Positions 43,516 through 52,667 of a stretch of DNA of 64,000 nt are shown piece after piece. The DNA is from JADKAV01 sp963732355 (GTDB lineage Bacteria; Actinomycetota; Actinomycetes; S36-B12; UBA10799). The notes below the pieces were generated by a model, which saw only the letters and a program-made list of their open reading frames with translations, was not told the DNA's origin and did no database searches. The position numbers were made by a program, and so were the translations under genes. Every line of letters begins with the position of its first letter. The stretch's first letter is position 1. The stretch is taken from positions 496,001 through 560,000 of the forward strand of contig CAVSZD010000006.1 in assembly GCA_963732355.1 (NCBI GenBank), written 5' to 3'.

Positions 43516-46500
43516 TTGAAGAAGCCCACACCGCTGGACTGGCCGATCCTGCGCCAGCTCAAAGATCGCGACCTCACCGCCCTAGGCTCGACGGCCTACT
43601 CAGAGAAGACTCACAGCATGCGGGCGCGCATCAGTGACTCGACCGCGGTCCCGTCAATATGTCCCTACTGCGCCACGGGGTGCGCGCAGACAGTCTTCGT
43701 GAATGGCGACCGGATCGCCTCCATCGAGGGTGACGAGGACTCCCCGATCTCGCGGGGACGGTTGTGCCCCAAGGGGCAGGCGACGTTCCAGTATGTGACC
43801 AGCACGCAGCGGCTGACCACGGTGCAGTACCGCCCCAGCGGCGGCACCGAGTGGAAGACCCTCGATCTGGACACAGCACTCGACATGGCTGTGGACCGCA
43901 TCCTGGCCACCCGTGACGACACCTGGGAATCCTCCGACGACCAGGGGCGCCCACTCAACCGCACCACCGGAATGTGCCTGGTGGGTGGGGCGACTCTGGA
44001 CAACGAAGAGTCCTACCTGCTGCGCAAGCTGGCGACCTCGCTGGGCATGTTCATGATGGACAACCAGGCGCGCATCTGTCACAGCCCAAGTCCGGCGGGC
44101 CTGGGACCAACCTGGGGTCGGGGGGCTGCCACCGGCTACCTCGCCGACATCGCGCACGCCGACTCGGTGTTGATCATGGGTTCGAACATGGCCGAGACCC
44201 ACGTCGTCGGGTTTCAGTGGGTCATGGCCGCCAAGGAGGCCGGAGCGACGGTGATTCACGTCGACCCTCGCTTCACCCGCACCAGCGCCCACGCCGACGT
44301 GTACGCGCAGATCCGGCCCGGTTCTGACGTCGCCTTCCTGGGTGGATTGATCAACTACGTGTTGAGCAACGACCTCTACTTCCACGACTTCGTTGCCTCC
44401 TACACCAACGCCACGACGCTCGTGGGCGAGAACTTCGTGGACAGCGAGGACCTAGATGGTCTGTTCAGCGGCTGGGATCCGGCGCGCGGGGAGTACGACC
44501 CGACGAGTTGGCAGTACGACACCGGTGAGGACGATCAACGGGTCGATCCCGAAGTGCTCCTGCCCGCGCAGGGGTGCGCCATGCAGCAGGACGGTACGTC
44601 CACGGCGCGTCACGACGGTGCACTCACCGACCCGTCCATGCAGGACCCACGGTGCGTTCTGCAGATCCTCAAACGCCATTTCGCCCGGTACACCCCGGCT
44701 GCCGTCGAGCAGACCTGCGGCGTTCCTGCGGCCGCTTTCGAGCACATCGCACAGACTCTTGCCAAGAACTCGGGGCCCGACCGCACGTCTTACATCTGCT
44801 ACGCGGTCGGTTGGACCATGCACGTCAACGGCCCGCAGATCATCCGCTCGGCGGCGATCCTGCAGACCCTGCTGGGCAACATCGGCCGTCCGGGCGGCGG
44901 CATCATGGCGCTGCGCGGGCACAACAACGTCCAAGGCACCACCGACGTGTCCACGCTCTACGAGACCTTGCCCGGGTACCTGGCAATGCCGCAGGCCTCC
45001 GACGTCGACCTGCAGACCTACCTCGACGCCCGCACCGCCCACGTCGGGCTCTACGGGCAGTACCCGGCGTACCTTGTGTCGTCGCTCAAGGCCTGGTACG
45101 GCCAGGGCGCCACTCAGGACAACGGTTTCGGCTTCGACTGGCTCCCGCGCCTGACCGGGAACGCCTCCTACGAGGCCGCCATGGCCGCAGCGGCGGACGG
45201 TGCGCTTGAGGGACTTGTGTTGATGGGCATGAACCCTGTGGTCGGGGCGATGAACGGAGGGCTGCAGCGCAAGGCCTTCCGCAGACTCAAGTGGATGATC
45301 GTGCGCGACCTCGACCTCATCGATACCGCCGAGTTCTGGCGCGACGCCCCCGAGATCGAATCCGGTCAGGTGCGCAGCGAGGACATCGCCACGGAGGTCT
45401 TTGTGTTCCCAGCCGCGGCTCATACGGAGAAGAGCGGTTCCTTCGCCAACACCGAACGGCGCCTGCAGTGGCACGAGAAGGCCGTCGAGCCACCCGGTGA
45501 CGCCAACTCGGACCTGTGGTGGATCCACGAGATGGGACGTCGGATCAAAGCCCGGCTCGCCGATCGCGACGAGCCCAAGGACGCCCCCCTACACGCTCTC
45601 GTGTGGGACTACACGACCCCAGGCGCTGCCGAGGATCCGGATCCGGCCGCGATCCTGCAAGAGATGAACGGCTTCGACGAGAACGGCACGCTGCTGGAGT
45701 CCGCTGCGCAACTGCATGCGGACGGCAGCACCCGGTGCGGTATGTGGATCTACGCAGGGTGCTTCACCGGGGCCGGTAACCAGACCGCGCGGCGCGAACC
45801 AGCCACTGCCGAAGACCCGTTGGGCCACGGCTGGGGCTGGTCGTGGCCAGCCAACCGCCGGGTTCTCTACAACCGCTGTTCGGCGGCCCCCGACGGGACT
45901 CCGTGGAGTGAGCGCAAGAAGCTCGTGTGGTGGGACGCGCAAGCCGGCAGTTGGACCGGGCTGGACGTCCCGGACTTCCCGTTGCACACCGCCCCGGACT
46001 ACGAGCCTGGGCCCGAGGCGGACAACTCCATGGCAAGGATCAGCGGCACCGACCCGTTCATCGCCAAGACCGACGGCAAGGCGTGGCTGTTCGCACCGTC
46101 GGGGCTGCGCGACGGTCCGCTACCGGTGCACTACGAACCGGTCGAGGGGACAGTGCGCAACCGCCTGCATAAGCAGCAGACGAACCCGGCGCGCACCCAG
46201 TGGAACCGCGCGGACAATCCTTACCACTGGGCCTTCGACGACCCCCGGTTCCCCGTGATCCTGTCCACCCACCGGCTCGCGGAGATGTACGGAGCGGGCG
46301 CAATGAGCCGCTGGCTGCCGTGGCTGGCCGAGCTGCAGCCCGCGCCGATGATCGAGGTCTCGCCGGAGTTGGCCGCAGAACTCGGTGTCGGCAACGGGGA
46401 CTGGATCACGCTGAGCACCCTGCGTGCTGAAATCGGCGGGCGGGCGCTTGTGACCGGCCGGTTACGCCCACTGATGATCGACGGTTCCCCGCGACATCAC

Positions 46501-46791
46501 GTGGCTGCCAGCTACCACTACGGCCGCAAGGGTCTGGTCACCGGCGATCCACTCAACGAGCTCTTCGCGCTCAGCGGGGAGCCGAACACCACCATTCAGG
46601 GGTCGAAGGTCACCTCGGTGGCCGTGCGGGCCGGCAAGCCGACGCACGTCCGCAACGTCGCCACCGACGGCCCGCTGCAGCCCGATCTGCCCGCACCCGA
46701 GACCGTCCAGCGCGACCTGCCGCAGGTGGGCGAACACGTGACTGGAGCCCACGGCTACGTCGGTCCGGCATCGCAGGCGAAAGGGACCTAA
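43516..46791 (+). CDS. fdnG: Formate dehydrogenase alpha subunit (molybdopterin, Cys-type)
   Basis: 1091 residues of the DMSO-reductase superfamily. An N-terminal [4Fe-4S] site is formed by Cys49, Cys52, Cys56 and Cys84 (C-x2-C-x3-C-x27-C). The metal ligand position, Sec in E. coli FdnG and FdhF, is Cys188 in NQARICHSP (codon TGT at 44077), next to the conserved His189. Later parts include SNMAETHVVGFQW, HVDPRFTRTSAHAD, RPGSDVAFLGGL, NIGRPGGGIMALRGHNNVQG and the C-terminal dinucleotide-binding domain. No Tat signal is evident; the start MKKPTPLDWPIL is not a leader, so a cytoplasmic-side enzyme is likely. Oxidises formate and passes electrons to the next gene product. Confidence 0.93.
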   Translation: MKKPTPLDWPILRQLKDRDLTALGSTAYSEKTHSMRARISDSTAVPSICPYCATGCAQTVFVNGDRIASIEGDEDSPISRGRLCPKGQATFQYVTSTQRLTTVQYRPSGGTEWKTLDLDTALDMAVDRILATRDDTWESSDDQGRPLNRTTGMCLVGGATLDNEESYLLRKLATSLGMFMMDNQARICHSPSPAGLGPTWGRGAATGYLADIAHADSVLIMGSNMAETHVVGFQWVMAAKEAGATVIHVDPRFTRTSAHADVYAQIRPGSDVAFLGGLINYVLSNDLYFHDFVASYTNATTLVGENFVDSEDLDGLFSGWDPARGEYDPTSWQYDTGEDDQRVDPEVLLPAQGCAMQQDGTSTARHDGALTDPSMQDPRCVLQILKRHFARYTPAAVEQTCGVPAAAFEHIAQTLAKNSGPDRTSYICYAVGWTMHVNGPQIIRSAAILQTLLGNIGRPGGGIMALRGHNNVQGTTDVSTLYETLPGYLAMPQASDVDLQTYLDARTAHVGLYGQYPAYLVSSLKAWYGQGATQDNGFGFDWLPRLTGNASYEAAMAAAADGALEGLVLMGMNPVVGAMNGGLQRKAFRRLKWMIVRDLDLIDTAEFWRDAPEIESGQVRSEDIATEVFVFPAAAHTEKSGSFANTERRLQWHEKAVEPPGDANSDLWWIHEMGRRIKARLADRDEPKDAPLHALVWDYTTPGAAEDPDPAAILQEMNGFDENGTLLESAAQLHADGSTRCGMWIYAGCFTGAGNQTARREPATAEDPLGHGWGWSWPANRRVLYNRCSAAPDGTPWSERKKLVWWDAQAGSWTGLDVPDFPLHTAPDYEPGPEADNSMARISGTDPFIAKTDGKAWLFAPSGLRDGPLPVHYEPVEGTVRNRLHKQQTNPARTQWNRADNPYHWAFDDPRFPVILSTHRLAEMYGAGAMSRWLPWLAELQPAPMIEVSPELAAELGVGNGDWITLSTLRAEIGGRALVTGRLRPLMIDGSPRHHVAASYHYGRKGLVTGDPLNELFALSGEPNTTIQGSKVTSVAVRAGKPTHVRNVATDGPLQPDLPAPETVQRDLPQVGEHVTGAHGYVGPASQAKGT

Positions 46792-46800
46792 GGAGAAACG

Positions 46801-47589
46801 ATGACGACCAAGGGATTCTTCACCGACACCAGCGTGTGCATCGGCTGCAAGGCGTGCGAGGTCGCCTGCAAGCAGTGGAACGACCTCCCCGACGACGGCC
46901 TGGTCATGACCGGGATGTCGTACGACAACACCGGCGAACTCAATGCATCCACCTGGCGGCATGTGAAGTTCATCGAGCGGCCCGTGCCCATGCCCGAGGT
47001 GCGGTCCACGCTCGGAGATTTCAGTTGGCTGATGATGTCCGACTCGTGCAAACACTGCGTAACCGCGGCCTGCCTTGATGCCTGCCCGACTGGCGCTCTG
47101 GTGCGAACCGAGTTCGGTTCCACGCTGGTCCAGCCAGATGTCTGCAACGGCTGCGGCTACTGCAACGCAGCTTGCCCGTTCGGAGTGATCGACAAGTTGC
47201 CCTCCGACGGACGCAGCTGGAAGTGCACGATGTGCTACGACCGGCAGGTCGACGGATTCGAGCCCGCATGCGCGAAGGCCTGCCCCACGCAGGCGATCGA
47301 ATTCGGGGACCTCGAGGAACTGCGGGCCAAGGCCGACGCCCGTCTTGCCACATTGCAGGAACGCGGCATGGAGCAGGCACGGTTGTACGGTCGCGATGCC
47401 GACGAACAACCCGGGACCGACGGCTTGCACGCCTTCTACCTGCTGCTGGACGAACCCGAGGTCTACGGTCTGCCCGCCGACCCGGTCGCATGGTCGGCCC
47501 ACGCAGGTACGGGCTGGAAATCCGTGGCGGCCTCCGCGGTCACAGCGGCCGTGGTCACCGTCGGAGCCATCCTCTGGGGCCGGCGATGA
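46801..47589 (+). CDS. fdnH: Formate dehydrogenase beta subunit (four-cluster ferredoxin type)
   Basis: 262 residues. Four cysteine groups for [4Fe-4S] clusters are visible: CIGCKACEVAC (13-23), CKHCVTAACLDACP, CNGCGYCNAACP and CTMCYDRQ with ACAKACP. A C-terminal hydrophobic segment (SVAASAVTAAVVTVGAILWG) serves as a single membrane anchor, as in FdnH. It carries electrons from the molybdenum subunit to the membrane subunit. Overlaps the next gene by ATGA. Confidence 0.94.
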   Translation: MTTKGFFTDTSVCIGCKACEVACKQWNDLPDDGLVMTGMSYDNTGELNASTWRHVKFIERPVPMPEVRSTLGDFSWLMMSDSCKHCVTAACLDACPTGALVRTEFGSTLVQPDVCNGCGYCNAACPFGVIDKLPSDGRSWKCTMCYDRQVDGFEPACAKACPTQAIEFGDLEELRAKADARLATLQERGMEQARLYGRDADEQPGTDGLHAFYLLLDEPEVYGLPADPVAWSAHAGTGWKSVAASAVTAAVVTVGAILWGRR

Positions 47590-48611
47590 GCGGAGCGGAG
47601 ATCCTTGACGACGGCCGCAACCTCGATGCCCAGTTGGGCGATGTGTCCGGCATCGGCGCCGACCAACGCCCGGCCCATGCCCCCGACCGACCAATGCCTG
47701 GCGCAGGTCGACAGGTGTGGCAGGGACCATCGGTTGCGGACACCTACTACGACCAACCGGTGGTGAAGGCACCCCCGTGGGGTCCCAAGGTGTCGGCCTA
47801 CCTTGTGGCCGGCGGGGTTGCCGGCACCTCCGCCGCACTCGCCTCAGCGGTGCAGATGTCCGGGGATCCCCACAGCCGGCTCGCGGGCGTCGCAATGGGT
47901 CTGGCAGCCGCCAGCGGCTCGGTGGGGGCCGGCCTGCTCGTGGCCGACTTAGGGCGCCCCGAGCGGTTCTTGCACATGGTCCGGGTGTTCCGTCCCACTT
48001 CCGTGATGAACGTCGGGGGCTACCTGCTGTCAACCACTACCGGCGCATCTCTGGCCTCCTCGTTGTTCGCGCCCCGCCACGGTCTGCTGGGAACGGCGGG
48101 CCGTCTGGCGGGGGTGATCGCCGGTCTGACGGGGCTTCCCCTGAGCGGTTACACCGGCGTGCTGTTGGGTGCCACCGCCATTCCCGGGTGGAACGTGGGA
48201 CTGACGATCCTTCCTCCCCTGTTCGTGGCCTCAGGCGCGGCCACTTCCGGCTCCCTCTTACGTCTGACACCACTGGACCGGCCCTCGCAACGAACGGTCG
48301 GCGCATTCGCAATCGCCGGGCAGGTCGGGGAACTGGCCGCAGGATTTGTGCTGGAGCGACGGATGGCGGATCGGCCGCGGGTTCAGGCGTGCTACGCCGC
48401 GACCCCAGGTTGGCGAATCGGCAAGTGGCTCACCCTCGGGTCGCTGGCTGTTGGGCTGACGGCCGGACGGACAACCGCCGGCCGATTGGCAGCCGGTGTG
48501 ATGGGCGCGGTCGGATCATCCTTGACCAAGACCGCCGTCTTCAGCGCCGGGATGCGCAGTGCTGCCGATCCGCTGGCCGTCCCCGAGAGCGCCAGGCCCG
48601 CCCGACCATGA
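47586..48611 (+). CDS. nrfD: NrfD/PsrC-like membrane subunit of formate dehydrogenase
   Basis: 341 residues from the ATG at 47586. A soluble N-terminus of about 65 residues (with TYYDQPVVKAPPWG) precedes eight or so helices; landmark pieces are AYLVAGGVAGTSAALASA, LLVADLGRPERFLHMVRVFRPTSVMNVGGYLL and PLSGYTGVLLGATAIPGW, all typical of NrfD quinone-interacting subunits. It replaces the cytochrome b (FdnI) used in E. coli and should link formate oxidation to the menaquinone pool without heme. Overlaps fdhD by ATGA. Confidence 0.9.
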   Translation: MSGAEILDDGRNLDAQLGDVSGIGADQRPAHAPDRPMPGAGRQVWQGPSVADTYYDQPVVKAPPWGPKVSAYLVAGGVAGTSAALASAVQMSGDPHSRLAGVAMGLAAASGSVGAGLLVADLGRPERFLHMVRVFRPTSVMNVGGYLLSTTTGASLASSLFAPRHGLLGTAGRLAGVIAGLTGLPLSGYTGVLLGATAIPGWNVGLTILPPLFVASGAATSGSLLRLTPLDRPSQRTVGAFAIAGQVGELAAGFVLERRMADRPRVQACYAATPGWRIGKWLTLGSLAVGLTAGRTTAGRLAAGVMGAVGSSLTKTAVFSAGMRSAADPLAVPESARPARP

Positions 48612-49438
48612 CAGCAGAGGGGTTGCCTGCCGCCCGCACGACGACCACCGACCGCGTGCGGATCATTGAGGTAGGCGAACAATCCCGCCGCAGCAGAGGC
48701 GATGTTGTGGTCGTCGAGGAGCCGCTGCGCGTGCATGCGGCGGTCGGGGGTGAGCGTGTGGTCCTGGGAACCACCATGCGCACTCCCGGCCACGACATCG
48801 ACCTCGCCGTGGGCCTGGCGGTGTGTGAGGCGGTCGTGCGGCATCGCGAGTATCTGGTCCAGGTCCGTGCGTGCAGTGCCGAGCCAGTGGACGCGGTGAC
48901 CGTGCACGTTCGCCCGGGCATCCAGCTACCCATGCGCCAAGGCAGGGTAGGCACGGTCAGCAGTGCTTGCGGGTTGTGCGGCAGGGAGGCGATCGAGGAG
49001 GTCCTGGCTCTGTGTCCCACGCATACCCATCGGGACCCTGTCTTCTCGCGGACTCTGCTTTCCCTTCCGGAGCAATTGGCCACCGAGCAGCGGATCTTCC
49101 GTCGAACCGGCGGGCTGCACGCCGCCGGGATCGCCTCCGCCGCCGGGATCGTCCACACGGTGCGTGAGGATGTCGGCCGGCACAACGCTGTCGACAAGGC
49201 AGTCGGTGCCGCTTTGCTGGCCGATGCGCCCATGGACATGCTCGTGGTGAGTGGCCGATGTGGATTCGAGATAGTCCAAAAGGCGGCGATGGCAGGTATC
49301 CACGCTGTGGCGTCCGTGTCAGCTCCGACCAGTCTGGCCGTCGAACTTGCCCGAGACACCGGCATCCTGCTCGCGGGCTTCGTGCGGGACGGCCGGATGA
49401 ATGTCTATGCCGGGCAATCGCGGCTGCTTCAGACCTAG
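48608..49438 (+). CDS. fdhD: Formate dehydrogenase accessory sulfurtransferase FdhD
   Basis: 276 residues from the ATG at 48608. The sulfur-carrying cysteine loop SSACGLCGR has Cys121 and Cys124. EEPLRVHAAVGG, TTMRTPGHDIDLAVGL, GGLHAAGIASAAG, REDVGRHNAVDKAVGAAL, VSGRCGFEIVQKAAMAG and APTSLAVELA follow the family order exactly. FdhD hands sulfur to the molybdenum cofactor of formate dehydrogenase and is needed for its activity. Last gene of the operon that starts at 42442. Confidence 0.95.
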   Translation: MTAEGLPAARTTTTDRVRIIEVGEQSRRSRGDVVVVEEPLRVHAAVGGERVVLGTTMRTPGHDIDLAVGLAVCEAVVRHREYLVQVRACSAEPVDAVTVHVRPGIQLPMRQGRVGTVSSACGLCGREAIEEVLALCPTHTHRDPVFSRTLLSLPEQLATEQRIFRRTGGLHAAGIASAAGIVHTVREDVGRHNAVDKAVGAALLADAPMDMLVVSGRCGFEIVQKAAMAGIHAVASVSAPTSLAVELARDTGILLAGFVRDGRMNVYAGQSRLLQT

Positions 49439-50006
49439 TTGTCCAGCTTGCGGTTGTCCGCGGATGGGCACGTCCGGGCTTTCCGAACTGGTTGGTTGGG
49501 CCACCGACCAAGACCTCGAACCCCCCGCCGCCGACAGGCAAAGCTGGAAACCGGCAACCAAAGCGCACGAATCCAACATGGGCTGTGCCCTGCCAACAAG
49601 CAAAGTTGCAAACCGACAACTAGATCGCCGGAATTCAACACCGGTAAACCCCGCAACCGGCAGTCGGCCCGCCGCGCAACACCGCGAGCCGACTGTAGGG
49701 GATCTGCCTGACTGTGAACCCGTTTCTTCAGGCTGGGCTGTCCGGTGAGACCGAGTCCGAAGATCAAGATCGCGAGCGAGCAGTGCGTCGCTGGCCTGGG
49801 GTGCCCCTGACGCCACTGTTGAGCGCGCGTCCACAAGGTCACTTCGCCACTGTGGGCGGCGCACGCCCGGCCGTGCGTCCCGCAAACGCAGTCACTATGG
49901 CGTACCACGGACGCAGTACACAGCCCATTGCGTAGGCCGAACTTCCAGTGCGAGCAACACCTCGACCCGGCACCGACACGCGGTGCGGGGATGTAAGACT
50001 GCTTGC
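49439..50006. other. Gene-free gap with family B repeats and promoter of the alanine-racemase-like gene
   Basis: 568 bp. Two diverged family B repeats fill 49531-49650. The remainder shows no ribosome-binding site with an open frame of any likely protein. The last 60 bp should contain the promoter of the next gene; TAAGAC at 49994-49999 is a possible -10 for a leaderless start. Confidence 0.45.
49531..49650. repeat. Dispersed repeat family B, two tandem diverged copies
   Basis: Copy one (about 49531-49582): GGCAAAGCTGGAAACCGGCA then GCACGAATCCAACATGGG. Copy two (about 49591-49650): GCCAACAAGCAAAGTTGC, ATCGCCGG and TTCAACACCGG. Same direction as the copy at 42102-42165, so the formate dehydrogenase operon lies between direct repeats. 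Confidence 0.75.
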
Positions 50007-51242
50007 GTGACCTTCACCCTGCATGTCGACGGCCCCGCCTGGCGCCTGCACACAGAGTCGGTGCGCGACAGCCTGCGTGCGGCAATCAGGGCTGACGTCG
50101 GAATGGCGCGGCTCGGCGATCTGGTTCCGGTCGCCAAGGGCAACGGGTACGGCCTGGGCATCTCCACGCTGGCCGCCGAGGCGACCCGCCTGGGAGTCGA
50201 CCGGCTTGCCGTCGGCACCGTGTTTGAGATCGCGCAGGCCGCCGAACACTTCGCCGGGGAGATCCTCGTGCTGTCGCCCTGGGATCCGCGCGATGTCGTC
50301 GCCGCGGCCCATTGGCAGGCGCTCGAGTCCGCACCGTACGCGGCCCGTGTCATCCGGACGGTGTCGGATGTGGCCACCGCCAAGGCCGTCGGTGAACTGC
50401 CTACCGGGTCGAGGATCGTGATCGAGGGGATCACGAGCATGCGCCGGTTCGGCATCCTCGAGACCGAACTGCTGGCCGTGGTAGGCAGCGAGTCGTTCCA
50501 GAACGCCCTGAGCTCGGGGCACATCAGGCTGGAAGGCTTGGCCCTGCACCTACCACTGGCCATGCCCGAGATCCACCACGTGTCGGCCACGAAACTGCCC
50601 CGCGGAACCAGCTCACGGGTCATCGAGGTCCAGGGCTGGGCCAAGACCTGGCGCGCAGCCCTGGAGGAACTGCTGCGGGCGCGCTGCCCGGTCACCGACG
50701 ACACCAACAGTCTGTGGGTGTCCCACCTCACCGAAGAAGAACTGTCCACAGTGCGGCAGCTGGAACCAGACATCGCTGTCAATTCGCGCGTCGGCACCCG
50801 CTTGTGGCTCGGCGACGGGAGCGCCCTGTCAGCCCAAGGCACGATCCTGGCCGTGCACCCCGTGGGCCGCCGGTTCGCCGTGGGATACCGGCAGCGCAAA
50901 GCCAGCAGCGACGGCCTGCTGCTCGTTGTGGGCGGCGGGACATCCCACGGAGTTGCCATGGCCGCTCCGACCCCCGCAACGTCACTTCGGCAGCGGGCGA
51001 TCGCGGCCGGTACTGGTGCGCTGGAGGCAACCGGCCGCAGCCGCTCGCCGTTCCAATGGGACGACAAACTGCTCTGGTTCGCCGAACCCCCCCACATGCA
51101 GGTGTCCATGCTGTGGCTGCCCGACGCGACACTGCGAGAGGGCCTGGCCCACGGTCAGCGCACCCCGGCGGTCGGCGAGACTCTGGCTTGCCGGGTCCGA
51201 CACACAACAGCGCTCTTCGACGCGGTGCTCACGCAGAAATGA
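50007..51242 (+). CDS. Alanine racemase-like PLP protein
   Basis: 411 residues from the GTG at 50007. The N-terminal barrel has the PLP-lysine motif PVAKGNGYGLG near residues 36-46, then LAVGTVFEIAQA and, around 145, VIEGITSMRRFGI, matching the alanine racemase substrate strand. The C-terminal part (VNSRVGTRLWLGD, ILAVHPVGRRFAVGYRQRK, LLLVVGGGTSHGVAM) differs from ordinary Alr. This type regularly accompanies FemX and GT87 genes in actinobacteria and probably serves cell-wall synthesis; its amino acid substrate is not known. Overlaps the next gene by ATGA. Confidence 0.82.
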   Translation: MTFTLHVDGPAWRLHTESVRDSLRAAIRADVGMARLGDLVPVAKGNGYGLGISTLAAEATRLGVDRLAVGTVFEIAQAAEHFAGEILVLSPWDPRDVVAAAHWQALESAPYAARVIRTVSDVATAKAVGELPTGSRIVIEGITSMRRFGILETELLAVVGSESFQNALSSGHIRLEGLALHLPLAMPEIHHVSATKLPRGTSSRVIEVQGWAKTWRAALEELLRARCPVTDDTNSLWVSHLTEEELSTVRQLEPDIAVNSRVGTRLWLGDGSALSAQGTILAVHPVGRRFAVGYRQRKASSDGLLLVVGGGTSHGVAMAAPTPATSLRQRAIAAGTGALEATGRSRSPFQWDDKLLWFAEPPHMQVSMLWLPDATLREGLAHGQRTPAVGETLACRVRHTTALFDAVLTQK

Positions 51243-52667
51243 TCTCGATCCTCCCGAGCCGCGACGACCCGGTGGTCGCCAGCGGCAGTGAGGTGGCCGG
51301 CGGGCCGGCGGGCACACGGGTTCTGGTCGGTCTGACATGGTGGACGGTCTACCGCGTCCTGATCGCGATGACCGCCGCAGCCGCCGTGCTCGGCTACTTG
51401 AGCAAGTACTACTGCTTGATCAATGGCTGGGGCGCGGGCAAGTACACGCACATGTGCTACACCGACATCGCCCCGCTGTACCAGTTGCGCGGGCTGGCCG
51501 ACGGAGCCATTCCCTACGTGACCGACCTTCCCCAGGACCAGGTCCTGGAGTACCCGGCGCTGACCGGGGTGTTCGTCTGGATCGCCGCGCGGATGACGCC
51601 ATCGGGAAACACCGCGTGGTTCTTCCACGTCAACGTCCTGCTGCTGCTGGTGTGCTGGATAGTCGCTGTGTTGGCCACCGCCGTCGCACAACGTTCCCGG
51701 CCCTGGGATGCGGCCATGGTGGCGCTGGCCCCGGGGATCATCCTTTCGGGAACGGTCAACTGGGACCTTCTGCCAGTGGCACTGGTAGCCGTTTCCGTCG
51801 CCTTCTGGGCACGAAACCACCCCTGGTGGGCCGGGGTCTTCCTGGGCTTGGCCATCGCGGCGAAGTTCTACCCGCTGCTCATCCTCGGGCCGATGTTTCT
51901 GCTGGCTTGGCGAGCGCGCGCATGGGGGGCCTTCGCCAAATACCTCGCCGGGACGGTTGTTGCCTGGCTGCTCGTCAACGTGCCCTTCATGGTCATCAAC
52001 TTCGATGGATGGTCGCGCTTCTACCTTTTCAGTCAGGAGCGCGGCGAGGACTTCGGGTCGGTGTGGCTGGTGCTCACCACGGCCGGACGTCAAGTCCCGC
52101 CGGACGTCCTGAACAGCGCTGGCTACCGGGCTGTTGCTGCTCGCGGCCGCCGCAATAGCGCTGCTCATCTGGCGCGCTCCTGTGATGCCGCGAGTAGGTC
52201 AGGTGCTGTTCCTGGTCGTCGCGGCGTTCCTGCTCACGAACAAGGTCTACTCACCGCAGTACGTGGTATGGCTGATCCCGCTGGCGGTCCTGGCCCGGCC
52301 CCGGTGGCGCGACCTGCTCATATGGCAGGCGGCCGAAGTGGTGTACTTCGTGTCGATCTGGCTGTACCTCGAAGGCCTTGATGGGGAAGTCGCCAAAGGC
52401 CTCTCCCGCGAGGCCTACGCAGTGGCCATCCTCATCCACGTCTTCGCAACCTTGTGGCTGTGCGGCATGGTCGTGCGCGATGTCCTGCGACCCCGTCACG
52501 ATCCCGTCCGCAACGACGGCAGCGGCGAGTTCGACCCACTTGCCGGGCCATTCGCGCCGCGAACCGTTACGGGCTCGCCGATTGAGTCGGTGGACTTGTC
52601 GGTGGCGGAACGTCGCGCTGGGTCGGTGTCACCGCCGGCGGAGGGGCCTGCGCCGGGGACTGGGTAG
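51239..52667 (+). CDS. GT87 family polyprenol-phosphate mannosyltransferase-like membrane protein, one frameshift
   Basis: From the ATG at 51239, about 475 residues after correction. Around a dozen hydrophobic helices; CYTDIAPLYQLRGLADGAIPYV (about 78-99) with the Asp that is catalytic in GT-C enzymes, LEYPALTGVFVW, LALAPGIILSGTVNWDLLPVA and GLAIAAKFYPLLILGP are GT87 (DUF2029) features. The frame breaks near 52121; dropping one G gives NSAATGLLLLAAAAIALLIW and the remaining helices (KVYSPQYVVWLIPLAVL). Transfers mannose or similar from a lipid carrier outside the membrane. Its last 101 bp overlap the 3' end of the converging ponA gene. Confidence 0.85.

Noticed and set aside
43516..46791. Selenocysteine-containing formate dehydrogenase
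   Set aside because: The position is a TGT Cys codon (44077-44079) and the frame has no internal TGA.
47717..48607. N-terminal extension of fdhD
   Set aside because: It overlaps the NrfD-like gene in another frame; the ATG at 48608 has the ATGA overlap and the normal family N-terminus.
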